Shown here: positions 16,701-24,200 of the stretch, piece by piece | Layout: each line of letters begins with the position of its first letter | Position numbering within the stretch: the first letter of the stretch is position 1 | Origin: Priapulus caudatus | Taxonomy: Eukaryota; Priapulida; Priapulimorpha; Priapulimorphida; Priapulidae | Reading direction: 5' to 3' | Assembly: GCF_000485595.1 (NCBI RefSeq) | Contig: NW_014577836.1 | Location: forward strand, 53,427-83,106 | Length of the DNA: 29,680 bases | The notes under the pieces: generated by a model | The model's database searches: none | Told to the model about the DNA's origin: nothing | The model's input: the letters and a program-made list of their open reading frames with translations, nothing else | Made by a program: the position numbers and the translations under genes

Positions 16701-18555
16701 CTGCCGCAGCCTCCGTACCGCTGCCGTCGTCTCCGTCGGACCGTGGTGACAGATCCTCTTGCTGTCTTCCCGCGTCGTCGTCGTCCACGCTAGGCGACTC
16801 CGCCACGTCCGTTGCCGCGGTGACGACGACGATGCAGTGGTCGTCCTGCACGAAGCAGTCGACGGAGAGGTAGGTCTCATCGTAGGATGGTCGCACGATG
16901 GTGGTGGCGGCGGCAGACGCGGCCTTTACCTCAGCTACAACACATCGCGCTCCCTCCGCGATTGCATCCCACTGAACCTCCTCCTCCTTCTCTGCGGTAA
17001 CCTCCTCCTGCTGCTGTGCGGTATCCTCCTCTTTCTCCTCTTTCTGTGCAGCAAGTTCCTTCTGCCCCTGCTTCTCTGCGGTAACCTCCTCCTCCTTTTC
17101 TTCCTTCTCTCTCAGCTCCACTTCCTTCTCTGCGGTAGTGGTGGGGACCGCCTCACCAAATACGTAAGTGAGGTCAATGTCTGACCTCTGACAATCGAGG
17201 TCAGGCATGCTGTAGTTGGGGGTTGTGCTATAGGGGGAGCTGCCATGGCTGTCGTCTTCTTCCGATTCTTTCCCTGAAGGTGGCATGTGTTGGTTGTCCG
17301 GTTCCTCAGGTTCTTGTAGCTCTTCTGGTGTTTCGCTTTCTCGTCTTTTGTATGCGACGTCATCTTGTTGATCACCTGCTTCGCCGTTCTGTCCTCCTGC
17401 TTTGCCGTCTTTCTTTTCTGTCTCTTCGCACAGGTCACTAATGCGAGACTCATCATCTATGCCATATGTGATGACGTCACCAGCAATGACATCATCATCT
17501 ATGCCATTTGTGATGACGTCATCATCTATGCAATTTGTTGTGACGTCACCAGCAGCAACGTCACCAACAATGAAGCTATCAGCTATAACGGCAACATCGT
17601 CGAGGATGACGTCGTCGACGACGAGCGGCGGCGACATCTCGTGGTCGCACTTCGACGGCTTTGCATCCTCGTGCCTCCCGGCGACTCCCTCCTCTTCCTC
17701 GTCCTCCTCAGCTGCCACCGCGGGAGTCTCCCCCAGCAACGTGAAGCAGCAGATCACGTCCGAGTCGCCCGGCAACCGCTGCTTCCTGTCGCCCGGCAGC
17801 CGCTCGTCTCCCGCGGTAACGTTTCTGACTGATTTAGGAGAGACGTCGGGTGAGGAGAGAACATCTGCGTGATGCTGTAGAGGGAGGAGGTGCAGGGAGC
17901 AAGAGGAGGCTGCGGCGGCATCGGGGAGGGAAGAGGAGGAGGAGGAGGTGGCGGCGACGTCGGGAAGGGAGGAGGAGGAAGCCCTGTGTTCCTGGTACTC
18001 CTCGTACTGGCTGTCGACTCCCGAGTCCTCCTGCCCAGCCTCCTTCATCATCACGGCCGCGAGGTCCGTAAACTCGGTCATCATCATCGTCGCTCCGTCG
18101 CTCGACACCGGACTCAGCTCTCCCGCGTCGCTCGCCGCTCTCGTCACCGCGGCAACGCTCGTTAGTTCTGTCGTCGTCGTCGCCGCGTCGTCGCTTGACG
18201 ACGGACTCATCTCGCCGCTGTCGCTCGTCGTCGCGGCGACGATGCGCGCGTCTGCCTTGTCGGGGAACGAGAGAACGATGTCATCGTCGTCAGACAGCCG
18301 TGCGGGACGCCTACAGGTGGCACCACCGTCGTCGGCGAGGAACGGGAGGGTGTCGTCGACGTCAAACTCGATATCAAAGTCGTCGTCTCGGCTAATGAGC
18401 CGCGCGCCAGCATCGGCGGTCGAGGGCGCGGCGGAGAGGTCAAGGTAGAAGCCGCGGTAGAGGTCGAACGGTGATGGTCTCATGACGTCATCGTCGTCAT
18501 GGAGGCTCGTGTTTGTGGCGTGTGGCGAGCGTTGTGGGTCGATCACACGACCCAT
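13642..18555 (-). CDS. Giant exon, 5' half: acidic, repeat-rich disordered protein
   Basis: This open frame of 1,637 codons runs from an ATG at 18555 (MGRVIDPQRSP), though the exon probably begins at an acceptor (TTTCCACAG) above 18593 and the true start may lie upstream. In order it has: MRPSPFDLYRGFYLDLSAAP; acidic Ser/Asp stretches; EDSGVDSQYEEYQEH; the module EGVAGRHEDAKPS, then NGIDDDV repeats, ISDLCEET and TYVFGEAV (17110-17690); a Glu/Lys-rich block (AEKQGQKELAAQKEE); a Ser-rich region; poly-Asp segments with LDxTxxYI motifs (15660-16250); PPLPPPPSH tracts (15450-15600); DQSL repeats; an 11-residue RADTPGGDTDS repeat; a TDSRADS tract; and an ending in RQPTNDGTS repeats where the frame is lost. 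No signal peptide or membrane segment. Family not recognised. Confidence 0.78.
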   Translation of the reverse strand: MGRVIDPQRSPHATNTSLHDDDDVMRPSPFDLYRGFYLDLSAAPSTADAGARLISRDDDFDIEFDVDDTLPFLADDGGATCRRPARLSDDDDIVLSFPDKADARIVAATTSDSGEMSPSSSDDAATTTTELTSVAAVTRAASDAGELSPVSSDGATMMMTEFTDLAAVMMKEAGQEDSGVDSQYEEYQEHRASSSSLPDVAATSSSSSSLPDAAAASSCSLHLLPLQHHADVLSSPDVSPKSVRNVTAGDERLPGDRKQRLPGDSDVICCFTLLGETPAVAAEEDEEEEGVAGRHEDAKPSKCDHEMSPPLVVDDVILDDVAVIADSFIVGDVAAGDVTTNCIDDDVITNGIDDDVIAGDVITYGIDDESRISDLCEETEKKDGKAGGQNGEAGDQQDDVAYKRRESETPEELQEPEEPDNQHMPPSGKESEEDDSHGSSPYSTTPNYSMPDLDCQRSDIDLTYVFGEAVPTTTAEKEVELREKEEKEEEVTAEKQGQKELAAQKEEKEEDTAQQQEEVTAEKEEEVQWDAIAEGARCVVAEVKAASAAATTIVRPSYDETYLSVDCFVQDDHCIVVVTAATDVAESPSVDDDDAGRQQEDLSPRSDGDDGSGTEAAAAINKPLTMQRGGTEAVALGGCHPASSHSEGARRADEEEESDEATEEGGGDASPYFRSPRSARLAGAPRSLSAMSRASSMESSASTSLFSSHDDGSSLDPRDLATSPDDLLTSGGSSGGGGSTPRGVAGDADIGDYFRALQHRYDAAAAAAAEGELDETITRYIGSLMHDDDDDDDDDGDRIDGGDNDDCSMDVNDSDDVDHGVDSHDDGRGMDGDDDDGDHSEDDDDDDAGLDYTMREYINRVMERDNVDTDHGMDDDDDDRGMDDDDDDENDDDNKAGLVDTARRYVLTERDEADDDCGMANHDDGDDLNNTFTKNGGGDYRHHDDRGGDEDHDDDDVNDDRDDGNETAMTETDTADDGTTDGTMDGQRSPFPLPPPPSYLGKRSPPPLPPPPSHIGEHSPPLSPPPLPPPPSHLEEILMGDAEANMASSTFSADALTGDARPASGGMLRDGGARDVEADEALGTSFSTDESESSPFEALAVDASHKGAPPSLERDQAADTDAPTVLDIALDQCLDKLIDHSLDQPFVQFIDQSLNNATDQSLENPIHGSLGQSLEQPTDHFLDHSREKSSDRLHDEEIQAAGLTDDVIASKRVIQEHTPGGETEGRADTPGGDTDSRADTQGGDTDSRADTQGGDTDTRADTPGGDSDSRADTPGGGVKTRLRRSGGDTGRSVYTPDGTTSGSEMEEYQYISDHEPTTTDSISATTGSSRTDSRADSNIDSSRTDSRPDSRADSKSNRADSRTDSNTDSSRTDSSTDSTTDNTTDSSETPEPRDNGDTSSEDGRRIATPSSDTSDDDDNDDDDDDDDDDDSSAASEHSLVSQRSTPAPPTHGRCGSEEEEGATEPDSDTEGSSEAEYSLPTLAVSRSLDRREGEITISCLADVRRVGSYDGSTSFIHGSAPFPEGSMSFPDGSVLLDGSMAPCNVPHASPASLLPISEEAISPTLTLADHDDDDDAGFPRDAGQRSAAARDGRETHSGIHGESLSAIAEDDDGSDPDDISAADASPRQPTNDGTSAG
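14395..14580 (-). repeat. Ser/Asp/Thr low-complexity coding tract (TDSRADS)
   Basis: CTGTCT-rich DNA on the plus strand encodes an irregular (T/A)DS(R/N/S) repeat. It is a disordered linker with many potential phosphorylation sites, no fixed long period, and an intact frame. Confidence 0.85.
14672..14911 (-). repeat. 33-bp coding repeat, about seven units (RADTPGGDTDS)
   Basis: The 11-residue units RAD-T-(P/Q)-GGDTDS are five well-matched copies plus two diverged copies at the C-terminal side. The period is a multiple of three and the frame is open. Confidence 0.9.
14990..15180 (-). repeat. Leu/Asp/Gln coding repeat (IDQSL, TDQSLEN)
   Basis: CTGGTCA-containing DNA encodes repeated (I/T)D(Q/H)SL words at spacings of 8 to 12 residues. 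The regular leucines could form amphipathic helices, unlike the surrounding disordered segments. Confidence 0.8.
15450..15600 (-). repeat. Proline-rich tract with PLPPPPS repeats
   Basis: Purine-rich plus strand (GAGGGAGGAGGAGGGAGA) encodes three copies of PLPPPPS(Y/H)(L/I) separated by short charged spacers. Such tracts bind SH3, WW or EVH1 domains in other proteins; that role is inference here. Confidence 0.85.
15660..16210 (-). repeat. Poly-aspartate tracts from (ATC/GTC)n trinucleotides
   Basis: Runs of ATC and GTC on the plus strand encode long Asp stretches broken by His, Gly, Met and Asn. Three short hydrophobic helices punctuate them: LDETITRYIGSLM, LDYTMREYINRVM and LVDTARRYVL. The frame is open throughout. 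Confidence 0.9.
17110..17690 (-). repeat. Single in-exon copy of the module that is tandemly expanded at 21-29 kb
   Basis: The stretch from EGVAGRHEDAKPSK to YVFGEAV and the Glu/Lys block is about 575 bp. It contains an eight-residue NGIDDDV(T/I) repeat at about 17450-17600. The same ordered words recur about ten times in the upstream array, which defines this as the reference unit. Confidence 0.82.
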
Positions 18556-18593
18556 CGTCGTCGCCGGAAACTCGCGAAGGCAGTGGCGCCATC

Positions 18594-18875
18594 CTGTGGA
18601 AATGCATCAGTAGCGTGGCCCGTAACGACGGCTGATGACGGCGGGTCTGAGCAGGCTCCTTCTTCATCTGCCAAAACTGATGTCAATGACTTCTCCAAGT
18701 AAAGAAGAACGTTAGATAGACTTCCTTTGAGATCGGAGACGGATGCGTTGAGATCGATATCATCTGTCGTCGGGATGTGTCAGACACGGCTCCGATAATT
18801 CTGATTGGGAATGTAAATAGGCAAGCGTAACCAAGTCAAAATCTGATATCATTGTAGCTTGTCAGCTTTCACCAT
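18594..18875. other. Spacer between the two copies of the first exon
   Basis: No coding pattern is visible. It holds the presumed acceptor region (TGATGCATTTCCACAG) of the giant exon at its lower end. About 25 bp here match the corresponding sequence above 19265, then similarity stops. Confidence 0.6.
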
Positions 18876-19265
18876 CTATGCCTGATGTCTGTAGCCTGTG
18901 CTGCTGCCTGCTGCATCCATTGCTGATGTCTGCAGCCTGTCACCTTCACCATCTATGCCTGATGTCTGTAGCTCTGCTGCTGCTGCTGTTTCCATTGCTG
19001 ATGTCTGTCCAAACTCGCTATCAAAGTCGTCGTCTCTGGCGATGGCGGCGGACAGTTCGGGGTCGAGGGGCGCAGCAGAGAGGTCAAGGTAGAAGCCACG
19101 GTAGAGGTCGAATGACGATGGTCTCATGACGTCATCGTCGTCATGGAGGCTCGTGTTTGTGGTCGTGGCGAGCGTTGTGGGTCGATCACACGACCCATCG
19201 CCGAGCGAAGCGACGGATGAGAGAGCATCGTCGTCGCTGGAACTCGCGAAGGCAGTGGCGCCATC
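18876..19265 (-). CDS. Duplicate of the giant exon's first part, truncated by a stop
   Basis: The acceptor GCATTTCCACAG abuts 19265. From there a single open frame reads DGATAFASSSDDDALSSVAS, then the shared HDDDDVMRPSSFDLYRGF and YLDLSAAP, and RDDDFDSEFG. It then changes into QTSAMETAAAAELQTSG-type repeat sequence and stops at 18876. The frame is phase 0, matching the donor at 19861, so the exons at 19861-21216 and 18876-19265 can be joined in frame. The copy at 18593 differs by a 30-bp deletion and two single-base insertions. This may be a real alternative 3' end or a broken duplicate. Confidence 0.6.
   Translation of the reverse strand, partial: DGATAFASSSDDDALSSVASLGDGSCDRPTTLATTTNTSLHDDDDVMRPSSFDLYRGFYLDLSAAPLDPELSAAIARDDDFDSEFGQTSAMETAAAAELQTSGIDGEGDRLQTSAMDAAGSSTGYRHQA
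18877..19012 (-). repeat. Minisatellite of TGATGTCTGTAGC-type words
   Basis: Two copies of a roughly 70-bp block contain alternating TGATGTCTG(T/C)AGC and CTGCTGCTG words. Together they encode LQTSGIDGEGD and LQTSAMDAA in the truncated exon. The block replaces the sequence that follows in the giant exon. Confidence 0.75.
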
Positions 19266-19860
19266 CTGTGGAAATGCATCTGTAGCGTGAGATTATGCAC
19301 GCACGAGTGCACGAGTGGGGTGTTTCTCGTAGTGAGAACAGTTTTTTTTACAGATTTGAATAGTGGCAAAGGAAGAATGCACTGCTACATTTAAAACTAA
19401 ATTCTTCCAACAAAAAACTGTAATAAATGTTGGTAAAACAAAGTACCATTTCTTGATCACCACATAAAACACGCCTCATAATAAACTAGCATTGAATGAA
19501 ACAACTGCAGTCAAACCTCGGTTTTCCGAACATCCATTATCCGAATTTCGGATTATCCAAACAAGATCTCAAGGTCCAGTTAATATTTAATGGAAATACG
19601 ATTAGATCAGATATAGTTCATTATTATTATTAGTTTATTAGTCTGAAAAATTTGTTATCTGAACAAAATACTCCCCGCGCGTCTCGTTCGGATAATCGAG
19701 GTTTACCTGTACAACATTTAAACAGCCATCATTTCATTGCAGAGCAGCCAACAAGTCCCACAATACACTTTTCCAAATGCAAAACCGGTTCATTATCGAC
19801 GATCGCGTTGCCGTGGGAACCTCAACCCTCCCCCAACGCCTCGTCGCTGACCACACATAC
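19266..19860 (-). other. Intron (595 bp) carrying a transposon remnant
   Basis: The donor CAG followed by GTATGTGTGG at 19860 and the acceptor TTTCCACAG at 19266 are both strong, and both sides are phase 0. The intron holds the inverted-repeat element at 19508-19709; otherwise it is AT-rich without features. Part of it (about 19480 onward) is repeated at 29195-29524. Confidence 0.75.
19508..19709. mobile_element. Non-autonomous DNA transposon, pogo/Tigger-like ends
   Basis: The element is about 202 bp. It starts CAGTCAAACCTCGGTTTTCC and ends with the reverse complement of CAGGTAAACCTCGATTATCC; 20 of the outer 24 bases match between the ends. Further inverted TTATCCGAA words lie inside. CAG termini with AAACCTCG are typical of pogo-like elements, whose target is TA. 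TA follows the 3' end but TG precedes the 5' end, so the target duplication is not intact. No transposase. Confidence 0.7.
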
Positions 19861-21216
19861 CTGAAGCTGAAGCTGCTGCTGCTGCTGCATCCTCATCCCG
19901 GCATCCCCCGGCAGCAGCGCCGTCCGATCCTCGAATCCTCCACTCACGTCCTGCAACGTCTCGCTGACCTCGGTCATGATATCTGACCTTTCGGTGACCT
20001 CGGCCATGACATCTGACCTTTCGTTGACCTTTTCCATGACATCTGACCTCTCGCTGACCTCGGCCATGACATCTGACCTCTCGCTGACCTCGGTCACAAC
20101 CTCTGAACTCTTGGTGACCCTGGTCGTCGCCTCGCTACTGACCTCTAGACTGACTGAGCGTGGCCACGAATCTTGTTCTACATCCGAGTCCATCTCATAC
20201 TCCCCAGGTGGTGATGCTGCTGGTTGCCATGGTGATGATGGCTCGGAGGCTTGAGTCTCCACTAACGAATTCTCATCCTGTTCCCATGGTGATGCGGAGT
20301 ACATGGCTGGATTTTCCTCGCGCGAGGCATCACATTGTTGCCACGGCACCGAGGCACTGATGGATTGTGATCCCTCGAACGATACGTCGTTATGTTGCCA
20401 TGGTGATGAAGCATCGATGATCTCGGCTTCAGTAAGAGAGACTCTGTTTTGTTGCGGCGACAATAAGGGTGCAACGAAAAGTTCATCGTCTAACGCGGCA
20501 TCGTCTGGTTTCCCTGGTGAGGAGATCCTAGCATCTTGCTCCTCCTCGGACCAAGTGTAGTGTTGTTCCCGTGGCGACGAGGCACTGATTGATTGTGCTC
20601 CGTTGAACGATACGTCGTTGTGTCGCCATGGCGATAAAGGTCTGTCAACTTGAGGCACGGCAAGACTGAACTGGTCTGGTTTCGATGCTGACGATGTTCC
20701 AATAGCTTGCTTGTTATCTGATGATGCTTCACCTGAATGCCGTGGTGATGAAACACAGATGGTATGTGCTCCCTCGAATGACACGTCGCTTGGTTGCCAT
20801 GGTGACAAAGCACTGATAACTTGAGGCTCTGTAAGTGAGACGTCATCTGGTTGCCAAGGCGATGAGCTTCCACTCGTTTGTTCATCCTCCGCCGATGCAT
20901 GATCTGGTTTCCGTGGCGACGAAGCTACGAAGGTTTCACCAACAGCATCATGAGATGACGTCACATATGTTGCTATCGGACCTAACGTGTTGAGGAGGGA
21001 AGGTGTAAATCCCATGTCCTCAGCTTTCTCCTCTTTCTCTGCAGCAAGTTCCTTCTGCCCCTGCTTCTCGGCGGTAACCTCCTCTTTCTCTGCAGCAAGT
21101 TCCTTCTGCCCCTGCTTCTCGGGTAACCTCCTCCTCCTTTTCTTCTTCGCAGCAAGTTCCTTCGGTCGCATCTTCTCCTCTGTAACCTCCTCTTCTCCTC
21201 TTTCTCGCAGCAGCAT
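19861..21216 (-). CDS. Paralogous exon: Glu/Lys block, 19-residue repeats, SERSDVMAEV repeats, poly-Gln
   Basis: This open frame of about 450 codons ends at the donor CAG/GTATGTGTGG. From the N-terminal side it has: Glu/Lys-rich EKQGQKELAAEKEE repeats; MGFTPSLLNTLGPIATYVTS; about eleven SPWQxxDVS 19-residue units (20221-20960) nearly identical to those of the giant exon; a new part ending in six SERSDVMAEV decapeptides; then GMRMQQQQQLQLQ. The upstream limit at 21216 is where the frame fails, not a true start. It joins in phase to 18876-19265. It is probably part of the same gene or an upstream tandem partial copy. Confidence 0.7.
19967..20117 (-). repeat. 30-bp coding repeat (SERSDVMAEV), about five to six units
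   Basis: Units of GACCTCGGCCATGACATCTG plus ten bases are in tandem and encode a ten-residue repeat with coiled-coil-like alternation. The same units appear at the right edge of the window (about 29625-29680). Confidence 0.88.
20221..21020 (-). repeat. 800-bp segmental duplicate of 11561-12360
   Basis: The two blocks are both 800 bp with no net length change. Counting line by line I find about 30 substitutions, so about 96% identity. Both keep the frame open. The match ends near 20221 on one side, and after the shared CCCATGTCCTCAG on the other, where the Glu-rich neighbours differ. Confidence 0.92.
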
Positions 21217-24200
21217 TCCTTCTGCCCCGCTCTCTGGTACCTCCTCTCTTCACTCACAACTTCTTCTGCCCCCCTGCTTATCTGCGGAACCTCCGTTCTC
21301 CTCTCTTCCACTCATCTTTCGCCTCCATCTCTTCTTTTCCCTTTCTCTTAGCTCCTCTTCCTTCACGCATTCGGTGGTGGACCGCCCGACAAATAGCGTA
21401 AGAGAGGTCACTTTGACCTCTGACACGCGCAAGTAGCAATGCTTGTAATTGAGGTCTCCTATAGAGGAGCGGCGTTTCTTCTGCTTCTTCCCTCTCGCAG
21501 CAATTCCTTCTGCCCTCTTCTCTGTCGAACCTCCTCTTTATTCCTCTTTCTCTCCAGCAAGCCTTCTGCCCATCTCTTGCTAACCTTCTTCTCCTTCACT
21601 TCAGCAACTTCTTTCTGCCCCTGTTCTCTGGAGTTAACTCTCCCTCCATTTCTTCTTCTTCCCCTTATCCCTTCCTCCATCTCTTCTTGCTTCCTTTCTC
21701 TCAGCTCCTCTCCTTCTCTGCAGTGTTTGGGGACCGTCCTCGCCAAATACGTTTGGTGTCGTGCTATAGGGGAGCTGTCGTTCTGTCGTCTTCTTCCTGA
21801 TTCTTCTACTGAAGAGATTCCATGTGTGGTTGTCCGTCCTTCGTTCCTTTAGCTCTTCTGTGTTACGCCTTTCCGTCTTTTGTCTGCGACGTCATCTTGT
21901 TGATCCACCTCCGTCACTTTTCGTCCTCCCTCTTTGCCGTCTTTTTTTCCTGTCGCTTCACACGGTCACTAATGCGCAACCATCATCTCTATCCATTTGT
22001 GATTCGTCCCAGCAGTGACATTATCTAACCATTTTGGTGACCTCATCTATCTATTTTTGTACGCACCAGCGCAACGTCACCAACAATGAACCCAGCTAGT
22101 TGATTTGCCGACGCAACATCGTCGAGTATGACATGTTGTCACAACAGCGGCGCCCATCTCGTCAGTCGCATCGACTCCTTTTGCATCCCTGCTCCCGCGA
22201 CCCCTCCTCTTCTACTTTTCCTCTCTTCCACTTATCTTCCCTCATCTCCCTTCTTTCTTCCTTTCTCATCTCAGCCCCTCTGTTCTCTGCCAGTGCGGGA
22301 ACGCCTTGCCAAATACATATTTAGCGTCCGTGCTAAGGAGTCCGTTGCGTCGCTCTCTTCCTATTCTTTCGCTAAGATGCAATTGTTGGTTGTCCCGGTC
22401 TCAGTCCTCTGTACTCTTCTGTGTTTCCGCTTTCTCTCTTTTGTATGTGACGTCATCTTGTTGATCACCTGCTTTACTTCTGTCCTCCTGCCTTTGCCTC
22501 TTCTTTTCTGTTCTTCGCACAGTCACTAAGCCGAACTCATCATCATGCCATTGATGTCTCACCAGCAGTGACTTATCACTATCATTGTGACGTCATCATC
22601 TATGCATTTGTTGTGACGTCCCATCTACCAGCCCAACGTTCACCAAACAATAAGCCAATCAGCTATTTTTTGCCAACGGCAATACATCCGTCGATGAGCT
22701 CCGTCGACAATGACGCGCGCCACTCATGGTCGCATTCGACGCTTTGATCCTCGTGCTTCCGCGACCCTCCACTTCCTTTTCCTTCTTCCACTATCTCCTC
22801 CCATCTACTCGCTTCCTTCCCCTCAGCTCCTCTTCCTCTCTCATGTGGTGGGGGACCGCCTCACCAAAGACTACGTGGGTGTCGTGCTATAGGGAGCTCC
22901 GTTGCTGTCCGTCTTCTTCCATATCTTTTTGTCAATATGGCATGTTGCGTGTCGTCCTCAGGTCCTTGACTATTCTCGGTTTCGCATTTCTCCCTTGTAT
23001 GCGACGTCATCTTGTGAATTCATCTCTTCACTTCTGTCTCCTGCTTTGCCGCTTCTTTTCTGTCTCTTCGCACAGTCACTATGCGAGACTGACATGCTAG
23101 CCATTAGTAACTGTCATCATCATATATGCCATTTTGACTCATCATCAATGCCATCGTACTGCTGACTCAATCTGCGATCATACTTTCACCATAGATTTTG
23201 CAGTCATCAGCTTATGTTTGCCTTGACGTTGGGTCAACATCGCGAGGGTTGACGTTCGTTTGATCAACGAGGCGGGTGTGTGGTTTTGGGGTGTTTGGCG
23301 CCCATCTGTTTTGTTTGTGTGTTTTGTCGAACGGTACGCTGTCTGCATCCTCGTGGGGGGTGTCCTGTTGGCCCGCTGACTCCTCTTCCTCGCTTCCTTT
23401 GTCCTCTTCTTCCCCTTATTCTTCCTCCTCCATCTCGCTTCCTTGTTCTCTTTCTCTGCTCAGCTCCTTCTTCTGTTGCTTCGGGTGGTGCTCGAGGTGT
23501 TTGGGTTGGTGAGTCTTCGCCTCCTTGCCGAGTTGTTGGGGTTTTGGTATATAGCATAGTTAGGCGTTCTTGCTTATAAGGCTGACGCCTGTGCTTTCTT
23601 CTTCTTTCGCGATTGCTTTCGTCTGAAGATCGGCATCGTGTGGTTGTCGTCCTCAGTCCTGTAGCTCTCTCGTGTTTCACCTTTCTCGCTTTAGTATGCG
23701 ATCGGTTCTTTGGTGATCACCTGCTTTACGTTTTTCTTCCCTCCGCTTTTCCGCTTTCTTCTGTCTCTCGCCAGCCTTGTCACTTAATGCCAACTCTTAT
23801 CATCTAGTCCTATTTGTGAGTGTCGTCACCACCAGTTACATCTATCAGTCGTCATGCAATTTGTTTGTGACTCTATCTATCTGTTATGCCATTTGTTTGT
23901 TTGTCTCACAGTTTATAGCAACTCTGTACAAACTAATTAGTATCCCATCATCTATTTGTTTCAACGCAACTCGTTGACGTTGACGTCGTGACATACGTTT
24001 AGGCGGCTGTTGCTTCCACTCTGCGGTTGTCTAGCTTCGACTTTGGTCGTGTCTTGCCATCTCGGTGCTCCGGCGTACCCTCTCTCTTCCTTTTCCTCTT
24101 CTTCCACCTTTTATCTTTCCTCCCCATCTCCTTGCTTCTTTCCTTCTCTCTCACTCCTCTTCTTCTCTGCAGTTGGTGCGTGGATCCGCTCGCAATTACA

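Noticed and set aside
8130-18448. Long plus-strand open frames opposite the giant exon (for example 8130-8888 and 10578-11594)
   Set aside because: They mirror the minus-strand codons of GC-rich or repetitive sequence and have no splice signals or independent composition.
5066-18593. Naming the gene after a known coiled-coil scaffold family
   Set aside because: Helical C-terminal exons and acidic disorder occur in many scaffolds. I could not see a diagnostic domain, so a symbol would be a guess.
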